From the NCBI GenBank assembly GCA_019636535.1, contig JAHBXK010000012.1, positions 1-64,000 on the forward strand: a stretch of 64,000 nucleotides of DNA, in the 5' to 3' direction. Made by a program: the position numbers and the translations under genes. Positions 1-11,138 of this stretch are shown here, one piece after another; positions within the stretch are counted from its first letter, which is position 1, and each line of letters begins with the position of its first letter. Under the pieces are notes generated by a model that was given only the letters and a program-made list of their open reading frames with translations, did not search any database and had not been told where the DNA came from. This stretch comes from Phycisphaeraceae bacterium. GTDB lineage: Bacteria > Planctomycetota > Phycisphaerae > Phycisphaerales > UBA1924.

Positions 1-2229
<2,229 letters not shown>

Positions 2230-2716
2230 CACCAACCCGACGCCCCGCTTTCGCAACAGAACGCGTAGTTCTGCGACGAGTTTGGGATCGCCGTCCGGTG
2301 CATCAAACTCACAAAGTAACGTTGTTGTGTCGATCGTCGACCAATCGAACGGACGGCTTACCGCTCCGTCGAATGACCGTGCGTCGAACACGTGATCTTC
2401 TTCAAACGCTCTTGTCTTGACTTCGGTGATTGCAGATGCTCCGGCCGTTGGTCCGTGCTGGATGGGGATACCAGTCCGCACGGCGAGCCGGAGCTTTTCA
2501 ATCACATGCTCGTATCCGATTGTCAACGAGCGTGTGCTCCAAACGGGGTCTACCCGCGCAGCGCACGCCACCGGTCGAATCGTACCGGCTTTCTTTCAAT
2601 CGCCCGACCTTGCGGAAGGGCGGGGGGAAGAATAGGCCGCTCTCTGCCACAGTCAAGTTTCAGCCACTGAGTCGTGATCCGAATCTGCTTGTTCGGATTT
2701 CAATAGGATGTCCTGC
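2230..2716 (-). other. 23S rRNA leader region
   Basis: About 490 bp separate the 23S gene from the stop of the upstream pilus gene. They hold the promoter at 2629-2656 and a transcribed leader of about 390 nt. A hairpin (CCGGT / ACCGG around an 8-nt loop) sits at about 2571-2589, near the predicted transcript start. Reading frames crossing the leader have no start signal and show no recognisable protein, so I treat it as non-coding. An RNase III processing stem pairing this leader with the 3' flank is possible but cannot be tested because the 3' flank is outside the window. Confidence 0.6.
2629..2656 (-). promoter_or_regulatory. rRNA promoter, sigma70-like
   Basis: On the minus strand TTGACT (2656-2651) and TATTCT (2634-2629) are separated by 16 nt. 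It is the best -35/-10 pair upstream of the 23S gene and would start transcription near 2622. It lies after the stop of the pilus operon, so the rRNA gene need not depend on read-through. Confidence 0.65.
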
Positions 2717-4873
2717 TCATCCTCCACCCAACCCGCTGCCGCCGCCTGGTCCGATCGGACCCTGCGGAGCCTGAGGCTGCCGTGGGTCTCGGTCACCGCC
2801 CGGCGCACCGGGATCGCCAGCGGGCGACGGAACCGTCGTCCGAGGCCTGGCAGCCCGATCGCCCTGTTCCGCTGAGGCGCGGAGCGCACGCAGCATGGGG
2901 CTTTGAACTTCGATCAGCGGCCGATGAGCAACGACGCCGCCGGCGGAGTTCCGTAGGAACGCGATGACTTGGCCGGCATCGCCACCACCCGGCCGCGTGG
3001 AGGGGTCCGGCGCAACGTTCAACACCGCGGCATCCACCTTGACGGGATGGAGAACGATCGGGGGCGGCTCGGCCAGTTGCGAGGTCAGTTCGCCTTCGCC
3101 GGATCGCTGGCGGTCGGGATTGTCGGCCGCGCTCAGAATTGTGCGCACGATGGCCGAGTAGTCCGGCACGCGAAGTTCGGCTTCGAGTCGGTCGCCTGGC
3201 TCAAAGGGCAGTTCCACCCTACGCCAAAAGCCCCAGCGGAAATGGAACAACTCGGCGCGGACGCCCGCCGACCTGGTGATGAGCCCGGTCTCGGCGAGGT
3301 TCGCAGACGTGACGAAGTGGTAGTGGGTCGCTTCGACCCCAACGGGTGAGGACCACGCGGAGGGCTCAGTCTTGACCACGGGAACCGAGGCCAGTCCCGC
3401 TTGATCTGCATCGAGCAGCGCGAGTTGCTGAAACAGCGGGTTGTTCAAGACCACTCGAAGGCGATAGCGGTACGTCTTGCCCCTCTCAACGGTGAGATCG
3501 TGCGCCCAGACTCGGAAAGAGGCGAGGTCGAGCAATCCGGCAACGTCGGTGGATCGCGGCTGGTCCTGTCCCGGCCCGGGCCGGTCGTCCGCGCGGAGGT
3601 CGGACGTGTCGTCGCCCAGCGCCCTGAGCTGACGGATCAATGTGTCTTGCTCGGAGGTGATCCCCTCGATGCGTCGAGTTAGATTTCTGATGCGAGTCTG
3701 ATCGGCAGCCGGGCTCGGTGCCGGGGGTGGCGTGCCACGCGGGGAACGATCTCCGCCACCCGGAGGCTGTTTGCCTCCACCACCAGCACCTCCTGCACCG
3801 CCACCACCGCCGCCTGCGGGAGGGCGAGGCGCTGGATCACGACCCCCGTCTCCTCCCGGCCTGCCCGAGACGCCATCGAGCTCTCGCTGCAGACGATCCC
3901 GCTCGCGTTGCAGGCTGACATATCGCCTGCGAAGACCGTCGATCTGTTGCGGACGATCACCGGACTCGGTCTCGACGCGCTCCGAGGGTGGAATCCACTC
4001 GGACCCCTGAAAGATCGCCAGGAACTGAGGACGACGAACCTGCTCGGCATTCCGGCTTGCTTGTTCGATCAGCTCTCGCATGCCCTGCACGCCGACGATC
4101 GGTCTCGAGAGGGCTTCGCTCAACGAGAACTGACCTGGCATCGGACGGATGGTCGTGGTTTCGCCCCAGGATCCGTCGGGCATCTGCGCCTGTCGCTCCA
4201 ACTCCACGGAGAGCAGCTGCAATCGTCCGGGGCCATCCCAGAGGTCCGACCGAAGGGCGATCAGCGGCCCGTCGCCGTCGGGGTCGCTCGCGAGTGCATC
4301 ACGCAAGACCGAACCGGAAACCACCCCCTCAACCGTGACAGAAGCGGCATCGTGTGGTGCCTCGCTCGGAACAAACTGCGACAGTTCCGGCACCCTACGC
4401 AATTCCAACGGGTGGATGCTGGCAAGGTATGACGCGGCGGATACTTGTTCGGGTCCGGGGATCGTCGGAAGCCCCATTCGGATTGCGCCCGATGCGGTGG
4501 ACGCACTGCCGGACCCTCCCGGCGCTGTGACCGAATCGATCTGGACGCCCGTGCCGAGGGTTCCCGCAAGCGTTTGGCTCGGGGCAATCTGGCCGGTCAG
4601 ATCCGCCTGGAATCGTTCGAGCGGCCTAACAAGATCGGCCAGACCCGTCAGCGGCTCGACCTGCTGTGATTGGATGCGACCCTGCACCGTTTGCGACAGT
4701 CTTGATACCTCGTCATACCCGGAGTGGATACGCACGTCCTTGCCGCCGATTTTCACGGTCGGTTCGGGGCTGAGAAATTGCCACGCAAGCACACCGAGCA
4801 ATGCCACGCCGAAGATGCCGGCGAACAACTTCTCGAAGTGCTGCTCGATCCAACTGATGCCCTTGATCCGCAT
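2717..4873 (-). CDS. Membrane-anchored type IV pilus alignment protein, PilP-like by position
   Basis: 718 aa. A short cytoplasmic N-terminus is followed by one membrane helix (about residues 15-33) and a large periplasmic part. Two probable coiled-coil stretches (around LQRERDRLQRELDG and IRNLTRRIEGITSEQDTL) flank a Gly/Pro-rich linker at about 345-400. The C-terminal tail is also Gly/Pro-rich. I do not recognise a named domain. It is the third gene of the run that starts with PilM-PilN, so a PilO/PilP-like role in the inner-membrane alignment complex is inferred from position and topology only. AGGAAAG lies 6 nt before the ATG. The gap to the upstream gene is 108 nt. It is far longer than usual PilP (about 180 aa). 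Confidence 0.7.
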   Translation of the reverse strand: MRIKGISWIEQHFEKLFAGIFGVALLGVLAWQFLSPEPTVKIGGKDVRIHSGYDEVSRLSQTVQGRIQSQQVEPLTGLADLVRPLERFQADLTGQIAPSQTLAGTLGTGVQIDSVTAPGGSGSASTASGAIRMGLPTIPGPEQVSAASYLASIHPLELRRVPELSQFVPSEAPHDAASVTVEGVVSGSVLRDALASDPDGDGPLIALRSDLWDGPGRLQLLSVELERQAQMPDGSWGETTTIRPMPGQFSLSEALSRPIVGVQGMRELIEQASRNAEQVRRPQFLAIFQGSEWIPPSERVETESGDRPQQIDGLRRRYVSLQRERDRLQRELDGVSGRPGGDGGRDPAPRPPAGGGGGGAGGAGGGGKQPPGGGDRSPRGTPPPAPSPAADQTRIRNLTRRIEGITSEQDTLIRQLRALGDDTSDLRADDRPGPGQDQPRSTDVAGLLDLASFRVWAHDLTVERGKTYRYRLRVVLNNPLFQQLALLDADQAGLASVPVVKTEPSAWSSPVGVEATHYHFVTSANLAETGLITRSAGVRAELFHFRWGFWRRVELPFEPGDRLEAELRVPDYSAIVRTILSAADNPDRQRSGEGELTSQLAEPPPIVLHPVKVDAAVLNVAPDPSTRPGGGDAGQVIAFLRNSAGGVVAHRPLIEVQSPMLRALRASAEQGDRAARPRTTVPSPAGDPGAPGGDRDPRQPQAPQGPIGPGGGSGLGGG

Positions 4874-4981
4874 CTGACTTTCCTGTTCTCTAGGGCCGAA
4901 CGGACCCGTGCGTTCGTCGTTCGGATCCCGGCATGTGCGTCACAGCAACAGCCGGCACCTGCTCAAACGTCCTTCTGATAC

Positions 4982-6289
4982 TCAGCCTTCGCCGTATTCC
5001 TCGCGACGGGGCGGAGGTGGCGGGGTGTACCCGTCCTGTCCTCCGGACTCGCCCTCTGCGATTCCCAGTGCCTTCTTCACGTCCTGCGGCATGCTCGCGG
5101 TCCGCCAAGATCGCAGCATCACCGACTCGAGTCTCATGGTCACCCTGACGATGTGCTCATCGCCGTAGTAGAAGCCGTGCCGGAGATCATCAAACACATC
5201 CACCGCGGCAAGGTCGAGTTCCAGCACGGTGATGAAATTGGTCGATGCGAGCGCATCGATGAACTCTGGCAGCCTGCGGCTTGAAGCGATGAATTCGAGC
5301 GTCACGACTCGCAGGTCGTACCAACGATTCTGGGAACCCGGTCCGGAGACGCGGCCCGTCAACGACCTGCTGTAGTTCACGGGGGCTCGATCCGTACCCG
5401 GATCGAATTGTGCAACGCCACCTCCCTCGAACACGGCCCGATCGGGCGCTACACGAAGCAACCGCTTGACGATCGAGGCCTGAACACCACCGCCGGCTGA
5501 ACCTCCGCCGTTGACGTGCTCGATCGCCTTGACGACATCCGAGTGCAACCAGGCCCGCTCCTGTAAGTCCCACGCCTGCAGCATGGACAACGGGGCCGTC
5601 GGATCGACAGCGGCGACTCCATCGAATGAAGACAGGTCGGCATAGATCGATATCTCGGCCGCGCGCGACCTGTACCGCCCGAGCCTGATGGCGAACATCT
5701 CGTTCTGAAGTTTGATGGACTCGTCGTCGTTCATCTCCGAACTGCCGCGTTCGTTGGTCAATCGCTCGAGATGAGACGCCAAGTGCTGACGCATCACCTC
5801 GGACAACTCGATCGCGGAAGGCGGCATTCCGGCCCGCATGCGCTGAAGCAGTCCTTCATGGAATGTTCGCGAGTATCGCCGCAGAAACTCCGTTCGCTTG
5901 GTCGCCTCAACGAGGCGATCCGGCGCGGGAAAGAACCCGTCGACGAGCAGTTCGTGGTTGCCCTTGTTGAATGCCTCTCCGACGCGTGCTGCCTCGATTC
6001 CCTTGGCGTTGAACGCCTCATAGGCCTTGGCGTAGAGGTCGTTGAGGAGTGGATTGACTTCCGTGTTCCGCTCGAGCTTGCGTTCGCCGGTCAGCAGCGG
6101 CACGTAATACGCGACCTTGTTGGAATTGACCGCGTTGTAGTCTTCGTTCAGTTTCTTCTGAACCTCTTCTCGCAGCTTCGTGGACATGCCCATCGATACG
6201 ACGATCGCCGCGGGCAGCGCCGCGATCGCCACCAAGCAGAGCACGACGATCAGCCAGTTGCTCTTGAGCCATGCGGTTGCGTTCTTCAA
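4982..6289 (-). CDS. PilO-like inner-membrane pilus alignment protein
   Basis: 435 aa: a 10-residue cytoplasmic tip, one membrane helix (about 12-33) and a periplasmic region rich in charged helices. This matches the topology of PilO and of Akkermansia-type PilN/PilO relatives. The ATG overlaps the stop of the PilM-PilN gene by 4 nt, so the two are translationally coupled. Near the C-terminus, FINVLELD-type alternation around LPEFIDALASTNFITVLELD suggests a ferredoxin-like fold as in PilO, but this is a reading of pattern only. Longer than typical PilO (about 200 aa). Confidence 0.65.
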   Translation of the reverse strand: MKNATAWLKSNWLIVVLCLVAIAALPAAIVVSMGMSTKLREEVQKKLNEDYNAVNSNKVAYYVPLLTGERKLERNTEVNPLLNDLYAKAYEAFNAKGIEAARVGEAFNKGNHELLVDGFFPAPDRLVEATKRTEFLRRYSRTFHEGLLQRMRAGMPPSAIELSEVMRQHLASHLERLTNERGSSEMNDDESIKLQNEMFAIRLGRYRSRAAEISIYADLSSFDGVAAVDPTAPLSMLQAWDLQERAWLHSDVVKAIEHVNGGGSAGGGVQASIVKRLLRVAPDRAVFEGGGVAQFDPGTDRAPVNYSRSLTGRVSGPGSQNRWYDLRVVTLEFIASSRRLPEFIDALASTNFITVLELDLAAVDVFDDLRHGFYYGDEHIVRVTMRLESVMLRSWRTASMPQDVKKALGIAEGESGGQDGYTPPPPPRREEYGEG

Positions 6290-8379
6290 GACCGATTCTC
6301 CTGCCCGTCCTGCGGCGCGTTCGGATCACGAACCTCGACTTCCCACGTCACGGAAAACTTCGCCAACGACTGCCCGGGCTTGCCGGGACGCGGCGCAGCT
6401 GGAACAGGCGCAAGTTTGTTGAGTTCGTCGCGGGCCCGACTTTCGTCGGGCGCGCTCGGGGTCGGCTGCGGGCTGGGACCGCCCGGAGAACGCGGACCAG
6501 GCCCACCGAACGGTCCGCCCGGCAGTCCGCCGCCGCCAAGGCCGCCGCCGCCGCGGTCATCGCGACCATCGCCGCCCAGACCTCCGCCCCCCCCACCACC
6601 ACCGCCTCCGCCCGGTGGATCTCGCCACGGGTCAAAACCGTCGGGTCCGCGTGTCGGAGCCTCGTCGGAGATCTTCTCGATGACAGGGCGCCCCGCGTTG
6701 TAGGTCGCGGCCCGAATCACGTACGGGATGCCGTCCCGCTTCTCGTTGTCAAAGACCCATCGCTTGACCGTGGACTCGATGAACCGGATCGGGTCCGGGT
6801 GCGTCGTGTTCAACTCGAGCGTGACGCGGATTCGTCGAGGAGAACCCTGGCCGGAATCGTCGCCGAAGCCCCGATCGATCGGCTGGCCGGGAATCGGCGT
6901 TCCCGCGGCGAGGTATTCGGTGTCATAACGAAGGAAGTTGACGGAGATCGGTCCCGCCTGCGCCGACTCCCGGGCTCTTGCAGCCTCGTCGTCACGGGCT
7001 TGGGTCTGAACGCGATCCATGACCTTGGAGAGGTCGTTTACAAGATGAGCGTGAACCTGCCTGTCCTGCACCAGAGTCAGCAGGTTGGCGGCCATGTAGT
7101 TCGATGCGAACTTCTGTTCGATCTGCGTCCAGTCCTGCTTGTACTTGCGGATGTCGTTTTTGACCTGATCGATGACCACGGGCTTCGTCCGGTTCTCGAA
7201 GGTCATGCGGTCGAGCATGGGCTTAACGAAACTGACCGCACCCGCGGCAACCGAGAACCCGGCCGCCACGGCGAACCACTTGGGCTTCCTGGCCCACAGC
7301 GACTCTCTCACGACCGAGACCGGCATCAGATTGGCCATGATGCCGAAGTCGAAGTTCAGGCCCTGCAGCGCCAACCCGTACGCGGTTGCGAGGTTCAAAG
7401 AAGCGGCCTGAAACTCACCCGCCATGGGTCCTTCGACCGAGAGCCGCGAGAACTGCTCGAGCCGCACGACCTCCATCTGCAATTGCTGCGAGAGGTACTT
7501 TCGCAGACCCGGGAGTTGGAAGGTCGAACCCAGTCCGATCAGCCGTGTCAGGTTCGCGTCGCGGTGCGATGACTGGTAGTAGCCGATCGACCGCTGCACA
7601 TCCTGGGCGAGATCAGCGAACATCGGCCGCATGGCCTGGAAGATGTGCCGTGCGTGCTTGGACTGCTCAGCCTGTCGTTTCAGAGCCTCGGCCTTCACGT
7701 AACTGAGTTTGAAGGCCTCGACGAGCGCCTGGGTGAAGTTGTGCCCGCCGATCGGGAACGTGCGGACCCAGACTCGCCCTGGTTCGCACACAATCAGGTC
7801 GGTCGAGGTTGTCCCAACGTCGAGAATGACCGTGCCCGGCGTCTGGTCGTTGAATCGCTGATCCCACGCAACGGCGTTGTACACCGCGAGCGGACCGAGC
7901 GTGACACAGTTCGGCGTAACGCCGACGTCCTGCCACATGGTCAACCGCTCCATCACCTTCTCGCGCGTGATGGCGAAGATCCCGACCTCGACGTCGGGCG
8001 AGTCCTTGCTCGTGAAGACCTGGTAGTCCCACTCGACCTGCTCTATCGGAAAGGGAATCTGCTGCACGGCCTCGAACTTCACCACGTCCGGGATGCGCTT
8101 GGGCTCCACGGGCGGAAGCTTCGCGAACCGGGCGAAACTCGAGTGTCCGGGCACTGAGATGGCGATCTGAGCGCCGGAAAGGTCTCGTGTGCTGACAAGT
8201 TCGCCCAACGCGACGCGTGTGGCGTCCATCTGGTCAAGATCGGGAGTCGACAACACTCTTTTGTGCGGAATGACCGCGAAATCCAAAACCTTCAGCTCAT
8301 CTTCATCTCGCTCGAGTTTCAGCGCCTTGATCGCCCCGGCGCCCAGTTCGATGCCCCAACAGGTGTTGCTTGCGCCCAT
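6286..8379 (-). CDS. pilM: PilM-PilN fusion, type IV pilus assembly
   Basis: 697 aa. Residues about 5-345 are a PilM actin-like ATPase: WGIELGAGAIKALKL (phosphate-1), LDVGTTSTDLIV (phosphate-2) and IGLGSTFQLPGL (adenosine site). Directly after it comes NLMP (350-353), resembling the INLLP peptide with which PilN docks into PilM, then a membrane helix (about 368-386) and a periplasmic coiled-coil and beta segment. A Gly-run linker (about 580-630) precedes a final beta-rich tail. In most bacteria PilM and PilN are separate genes. The start is the ATG at 8379, with AAGGGA 8 nt upstream; a GTG 13 codons earlier is in frame but has no ribosome site. The call as PilM is firm; the PilN half is inference from motif, order and topology. 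Confidence 0.85.
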   Translation of the reverse strand: MGASNTCWGIELGAGAIKALKLERDEDELKVLDFAVIPHKRVLSTPDLDQMDATRVALGELVSTRDLSGAQIAISVPGHSSFARFAKLPPVEPKRIPDVVKFEAVQQIPFPIEQVEWDYQVFTSKDSPDVEVGIFAITREKVMERLTMWQDVGVTPNCVTLGPLAVYNAVAWDQRFNDQTPGTVILDVGTTSTDLIVCEPGRVWVRTFPIGGHNFTQALVEAFKLSYVKAEALKRQAEQSKHARHIFQAMRPMFADLAQDVQRSIGYYQSSHRDANLTRLIGLGSTFQLPGLRKYLSQQLQMEVVRLEQFSRLSVEGPMAGEFQAASLNLATAYGLALQGLNFDFGIMANLMPVSVVRESLWARKPKWFAVAAGFSVAAGAVSFVKPMLDRMTFENRTKPVVIDQVKNDIRKYKQDWTQIEQKFASNYMAANLLTLVQDRQVHAHLVNDLSKVMDRVQTQARDDEAARARESAQAGPISVNFLRYDTEYLAAGTPIPGQPIDRGFGDDSGQGSPRRIRVTLELNTTHPDPIRFIESTVKRWVFDNEKRDGIPYVIRAATYNAGRPVIEKISDEAPTRGPDGFDPWRDPPGGGGGGGGGGGLGGDGRDDRGGGGLGGGGLPGGPFGGPGPRSPGGPSPQPTPSAPDESRARDELNKLAPVPAAPRPGKPGQSLAKFSVTWEVEVRDPNAPQDGQENRS

Positions 8380-8702
8380 CGATCGGTTCCCTTGCTCACC
8401 CACCCCTTGAGCCCGCACGGTCTGGCTTGGTCAATTCCGGTACTGCGGCACGCCACGGAGGAAAGATAGTGCCGTCAACGCCGGGCATCCGGAGTTTGGG
8501 TTATGTACGAACCGGACACCGGATGGCATCAGGTTGAAATCGAGCAGTGCAGGCTCCCACAGTGATACCCCGAAACAGGTCATGGCCAACGTCGTAATCC
8601 CGCATGTATACCAAACATGATCGACACTCGATACGCGAACCGACCGCGACTTGTTCCGGACACGTGATGCTCATCGCACCGAGCGATTCGGATGGTGCAG
8701 GA
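8380..8702. other. Upstream region of pilus operon
   Basis: About 320 bp between the pilus operon and the next membrane-protein gene, all transcribed on minus if at all. It contains one possible small coupled ORF (8501-8710, listed separately). I could not identify a convincing promoter for the pilus operon here; TTGACG near 8475 has no -10 partner at proper spacing. Confidence 0.4.
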
Positions 8703-8710
8703 TCAGTCAT
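8501..8710 (-). CDS. Possible small Cys-containing protein, coupled to upstream gene
   Basis: 69 aa. The ATG overlaps the last codons and stop of the preceding membrane-protein gene by 8 nt, so translational coupling is possible. Four Cys are present (ITCPEQ, ECRSC, GACTA, IRCPV); the spacing CPE...ECRSC hints at a metal-binding loop but does not match a family I know. No independent ribosome site. It may be a chance ORF. Confidence 0.25.
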   Translation of the reverse strand: MTDPAPSESLGAMSITCPEQVAVGSRIECRSCLVYMRDYDVGHDLFRGITVGACTARFQPDAIRCPVRT

Positions 8711-9068
8711 CGAAGTGCTTCGCGCCTCGACGCTGCCGCCGATCGGCCACTTGGTTCCTGTCCAAGGTCGCTGAAATGAACACGGCCGTCGCACCGATAA
8801 TCGGAATCACCCACCAGATCTCGCGTGGAAACTGCAGGGGAGTTAGACCCGTGGGGAAGGCCCAAACCACGATGTGATAGCCCTGAACCAGAAGCGCGAA
8901 CGCCAACAAGTATCTTGTCGGCACAGACAGTCTGGCTTTGGATGTGTGCGGCACCGCGTCGGAAACCTGTTTCGCGGCAAATCGCACGCTCAACAGGACC
9001 GTCAGCCCAAGGCCCACAACGAAGGCTCCGATCGCAATCTGCACCCACTCCGACAGGCCAGGCGCCAT
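8703..9068 (-). CDS. Small integral membrane protein, unknown function
   Basis: 121 aa with three predicted membrane helices (WVQIAIGAFVVGLGLTVLL; YLLAFALLVQGYHIVVWAF; IWWVIPIIGATAVFISATL) and a basic C-terminus (NQVADRRQRRGAK). The start is the ATG at 9068, preceded by GGGAGG; an upstream in-frame start would add a non-hydrophobic tail without a ribosome site. No family recognised. It lies between the Memo-family gene and the pilus operon on the same strand. Confidence 0.7.
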   Translation of the reverse strand: MAPGLSEWVQIAIGAFVVGLGLTVLLSVRFAAKQVSDAVPHTSKARLSVPTRYLLAFALLVQGYHIVVWAFPTGLTPLQFPREIWWVIPIIGATAVFISATLDRNQVADRRQRRGAKHFDD

Positions 9069-9151
9069 CTGCCGACCCTCCCGTTCAGCCCCCACGCGGT
9101 GGCCGGGAGCACTGTGAACTCCCTGCATCGAGTTACAGAAGCAACAGTGAC

Positions 9152-10549
9152 TCAGAAGAACGCCATCGACGCAGACGAAACCATCGACGCGCCCTGAGGG
9201 TCAGCGGACGCCTGGTACCCGATCATCTGCACCCGTTCGGGCTTGAGCGTCATGAGAGAAGCCACGAGGTTGCCGGTTGAGCACCAGCGGGTGGGATTCT
9301 GCTGCCAGGCCATGGCCGAAACCAAGTCCGCGGGCTTGCGCTCCTGCACCAGACGAAGCATGGTCATGTCGTGCTGCATGACACCGTTGCGGAACTGCAC
9401 CGTTTCCTGCTCATCACCCAGGATCTTCTTCTGGTCACCGAACGCGGGACCGACGTGCGAGAGATCGGCGCTCGAAACGACGAGCGTCGGCCCCTCCAAT
9501 TCCGAGAGCGTAGCACGGAGTGCCTCGACGAACGGCTCCAGCGCCACGCCATTTCCGTCGTAGGGCTGGCCGTTGTTCGCGGCGGGATCATGCACGAGCA
9601 CACCGAACACACGGGGGAATTCGCCGTGTTCGTCCTGCCCGAAAATGTGCTGAATCCACGGGATTTGAAGTTCGACGGAGTGCTCGCGTTCGTGGTCGGT
9701 GCGATGCTCGAAGAGAACGTCGCCGAGCCGAGCCCTCATCGCCGAAATGATCTGCCCATCGGCCTCGCAGGTGCCCAACGGGGTTGTGTACCCCTTATCG
9801 CACCCCACAACACCCGTGCCGAAGCCGAAGTGATTGGTTCCGAGGATCACGACTCGCTTCGGGCGATCGCACACCCGCATCTGTCCGTACACGCCCGCGT
9901 AGTTCTGCCACCCGCGTGAGTAATCGACGTGCGGCGCCACGATCGCCCGAGGGAGCGCATCGAACGACGGCTTCTCTACGCTTTCGAGCGCCTTGTTCAT
10001 CCACTGATCGAACGTCTCACGCATCCTCCGGGGCCCTTCCGCCGCGCGCAGTTCGTCGTTGGCCTTGTCACCGTGGGCATGATTCACGAGCGCATCGGCG
10101 AAAGCGGCCGTCGAAGCGGGCGGCAGATTGGCTGAGGCATCGAACTCTTCACGCGTTTGCTTCATCAGGGCATCGAAGACCGGCCCTTCGAGGAAGGCAG
10201 CATCGTCGAACTGCGCAACCAGATCTTCGAGCATTTTCCGGGTGAGGCCCCGACCGACCTGGCCGACGATGTCGTCGAGCCCCCTGCTCCCGTCCATCAG
10301 CGGCAACAAATGTTGCACCGCCGGGGGGACGATCACCATCTTCTCGGACACCTGTCGTGCATCCACGAGTCCGAGCATCTGCACGGCCTGCCCGTCCGGG
10401 GTCTGCCCCTGGACCGGAAAGCCCCTGAGAGGTCGCAAACGGGGTCGTTGCTGGTGGCCTGCGTGAGGATTGAACACAAAGGCCTGCTTCCCTGGCTGGC
10501 CGGGGTCCGGCACAGGGGAGGCAGATCCGGGGGAGGGAGGGTTGCTCAT
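9152..10549 (-). CDS. amrB: Memo-family protein (AmmeMemoRadiSam system protein B) with PqqD-like N-terminal domain
   Basis: 465 aa. Residues about 195-460 are a MEMO1/AmmeMemoRadiSam-B domain: APHVDYSRGW, ILGTNHFG, HEREHSVELQIPWIQ and VSSADLSHVG carry the conserved His/Asp cluster of the family, which is related to class III extradiol dioxygenases. The first about 130 residues, with RGLDDIVGQVGRGLTRKMLEDLVAQFDDAAFLEG, resemble a PqqD-like winged-helix of RiPP recognition elements. Bacterial members often sit with a radical SAM enzyme (AmrS) and AMMECR1; neither is adjacent here. No Shine-Dalgarno is seen; a -10-like TAACAT ends 6 nt before the ATG, suggesting a leaderless mRNA. Confidence 0.85.
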   Translation of the reverse strand: MSNPPSPGSASPVPDPGQPGKQAFVFNPHAGHQQRPRLRPLRGFPVQGQTPDGQAVQMLGLVDARQVSEKMVIVPPAVQHLLPLMDGSRGLDDIVGQVGRGLTRKMLEDLVAQFDDAAFLEGPVFDALMKQTREEFDASANLPPASTAAFADALVNHAHGDKANDELRAAEGPRRMRETFDQWMNKALESVEKPSFDALPRAIVAPHVDYSRGWQNYAGVYGQMRVCDRPKRVVILGTNHFGFGTGVVGCDKGYTTPLGTCEADGQIISAMRARLGDVLFEHRTDHEREHSVELQIPWIQHIFGQDEHGEFPRVFGVLVHDPAANNGQPYDGNGVALEPFVEALRATLSELEGPTLVVSSADLSHVGPAFGDQKKILGDEQETVQFRNGVMQHDMTMLRLVQERKPADLVSAMAWQQNPTRWCSTGNLVASLMTLKPERVQMIGYQASADPQGASMVSSASMAFF

Positions 10550-10639
10550 GGCTGGATGTTAGGACGCTGGTGGTGTGGACTCGCCGAACGCAGAGCGTAA
10601 AGTTTCGGCCCGACAGAGCCTTCCCTTGATGGTGACCCC

Positions 10640-10957
10640 ATGATCGACACGCTTAAACCCGGCCAGAACGTTCGCTGCACGCTCGTCAAACTGCCGCAGG
10701 CTGCCTCGGCAGGCAAGACGATCCTGCGACTCATGCGCCGCGATCCCGCGGTCGTCAAGGGGCTTCGCAAGAGCTACAAGGTGCGCCAACGCACAACCGT
10801 GGTCTACAACCGCGGCAATCGCGACTGGGTGCAACGACAGAAGTGCGCCAAGATTGTCGAACTGCGCGTCGGCAACGACTGGACCATGATGTACGACCCG
10901 ACCATCGGGCCGGACATGAAGTCGGTGAGCGACTACATCACCGTCTCGGCTGCCTGA
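10640..10957 (+). CDS. Conserved-looking small basic protein, unknown function
   Basis: 105 aa, basic, no signal peptide or membrane helix (MIDTLKPGQNVRCTLVKLP...). LRLMRRDPAVVKGLRKSYKVRQRTTVVYNRGNRDW looks like a beta-rich nucleic-acid-binding surface, but I do not recognise a family. GGTGA lies 4 nt before the ATG. Divergent from the Memo gene, with about 90 bp between them. Confidence 0.6.
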   Translation: MIDTLKPGQNVRCTLVKLPQAASAGKTILRLMRRDPAVVKGLRKSYKVRQRTTVVYNRGNRDWVQRQKCAKIVELRVGNDWTMMYDPTIGPDMKSVSDYITVSAA

Positions 10958-11138
10958 TCTCCGGACGGAGAGCACCGTCGCGGCCGGATGACCATCACGA
11001 TCAGTCTGCAGTCGCTGCGTGGGTTCATTCCGAGCCCGAGCCCATCGCGCACGGTTCGGAAAGTGCTCGGTGCCACCGGCTCCGGTGCTTGGACTACCGT
11101 TGCGTGTGCGCCGTTTGATCGAACGAACACAAAGGAGC

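Noticed and set aside
2571-2589. tRNA-like CGGTCGAATCG segment
   Set aside because: It is a simple hairpin; no acceptor, D or anticodon arms can be drawn around it.
11019-11138. Upstream N-terminal extension of the CusF-like protein
   Set aside because: The extension is Arg-rich with no signal character, and the lipoprotein signal begins near 11139 next to AAGGAG.
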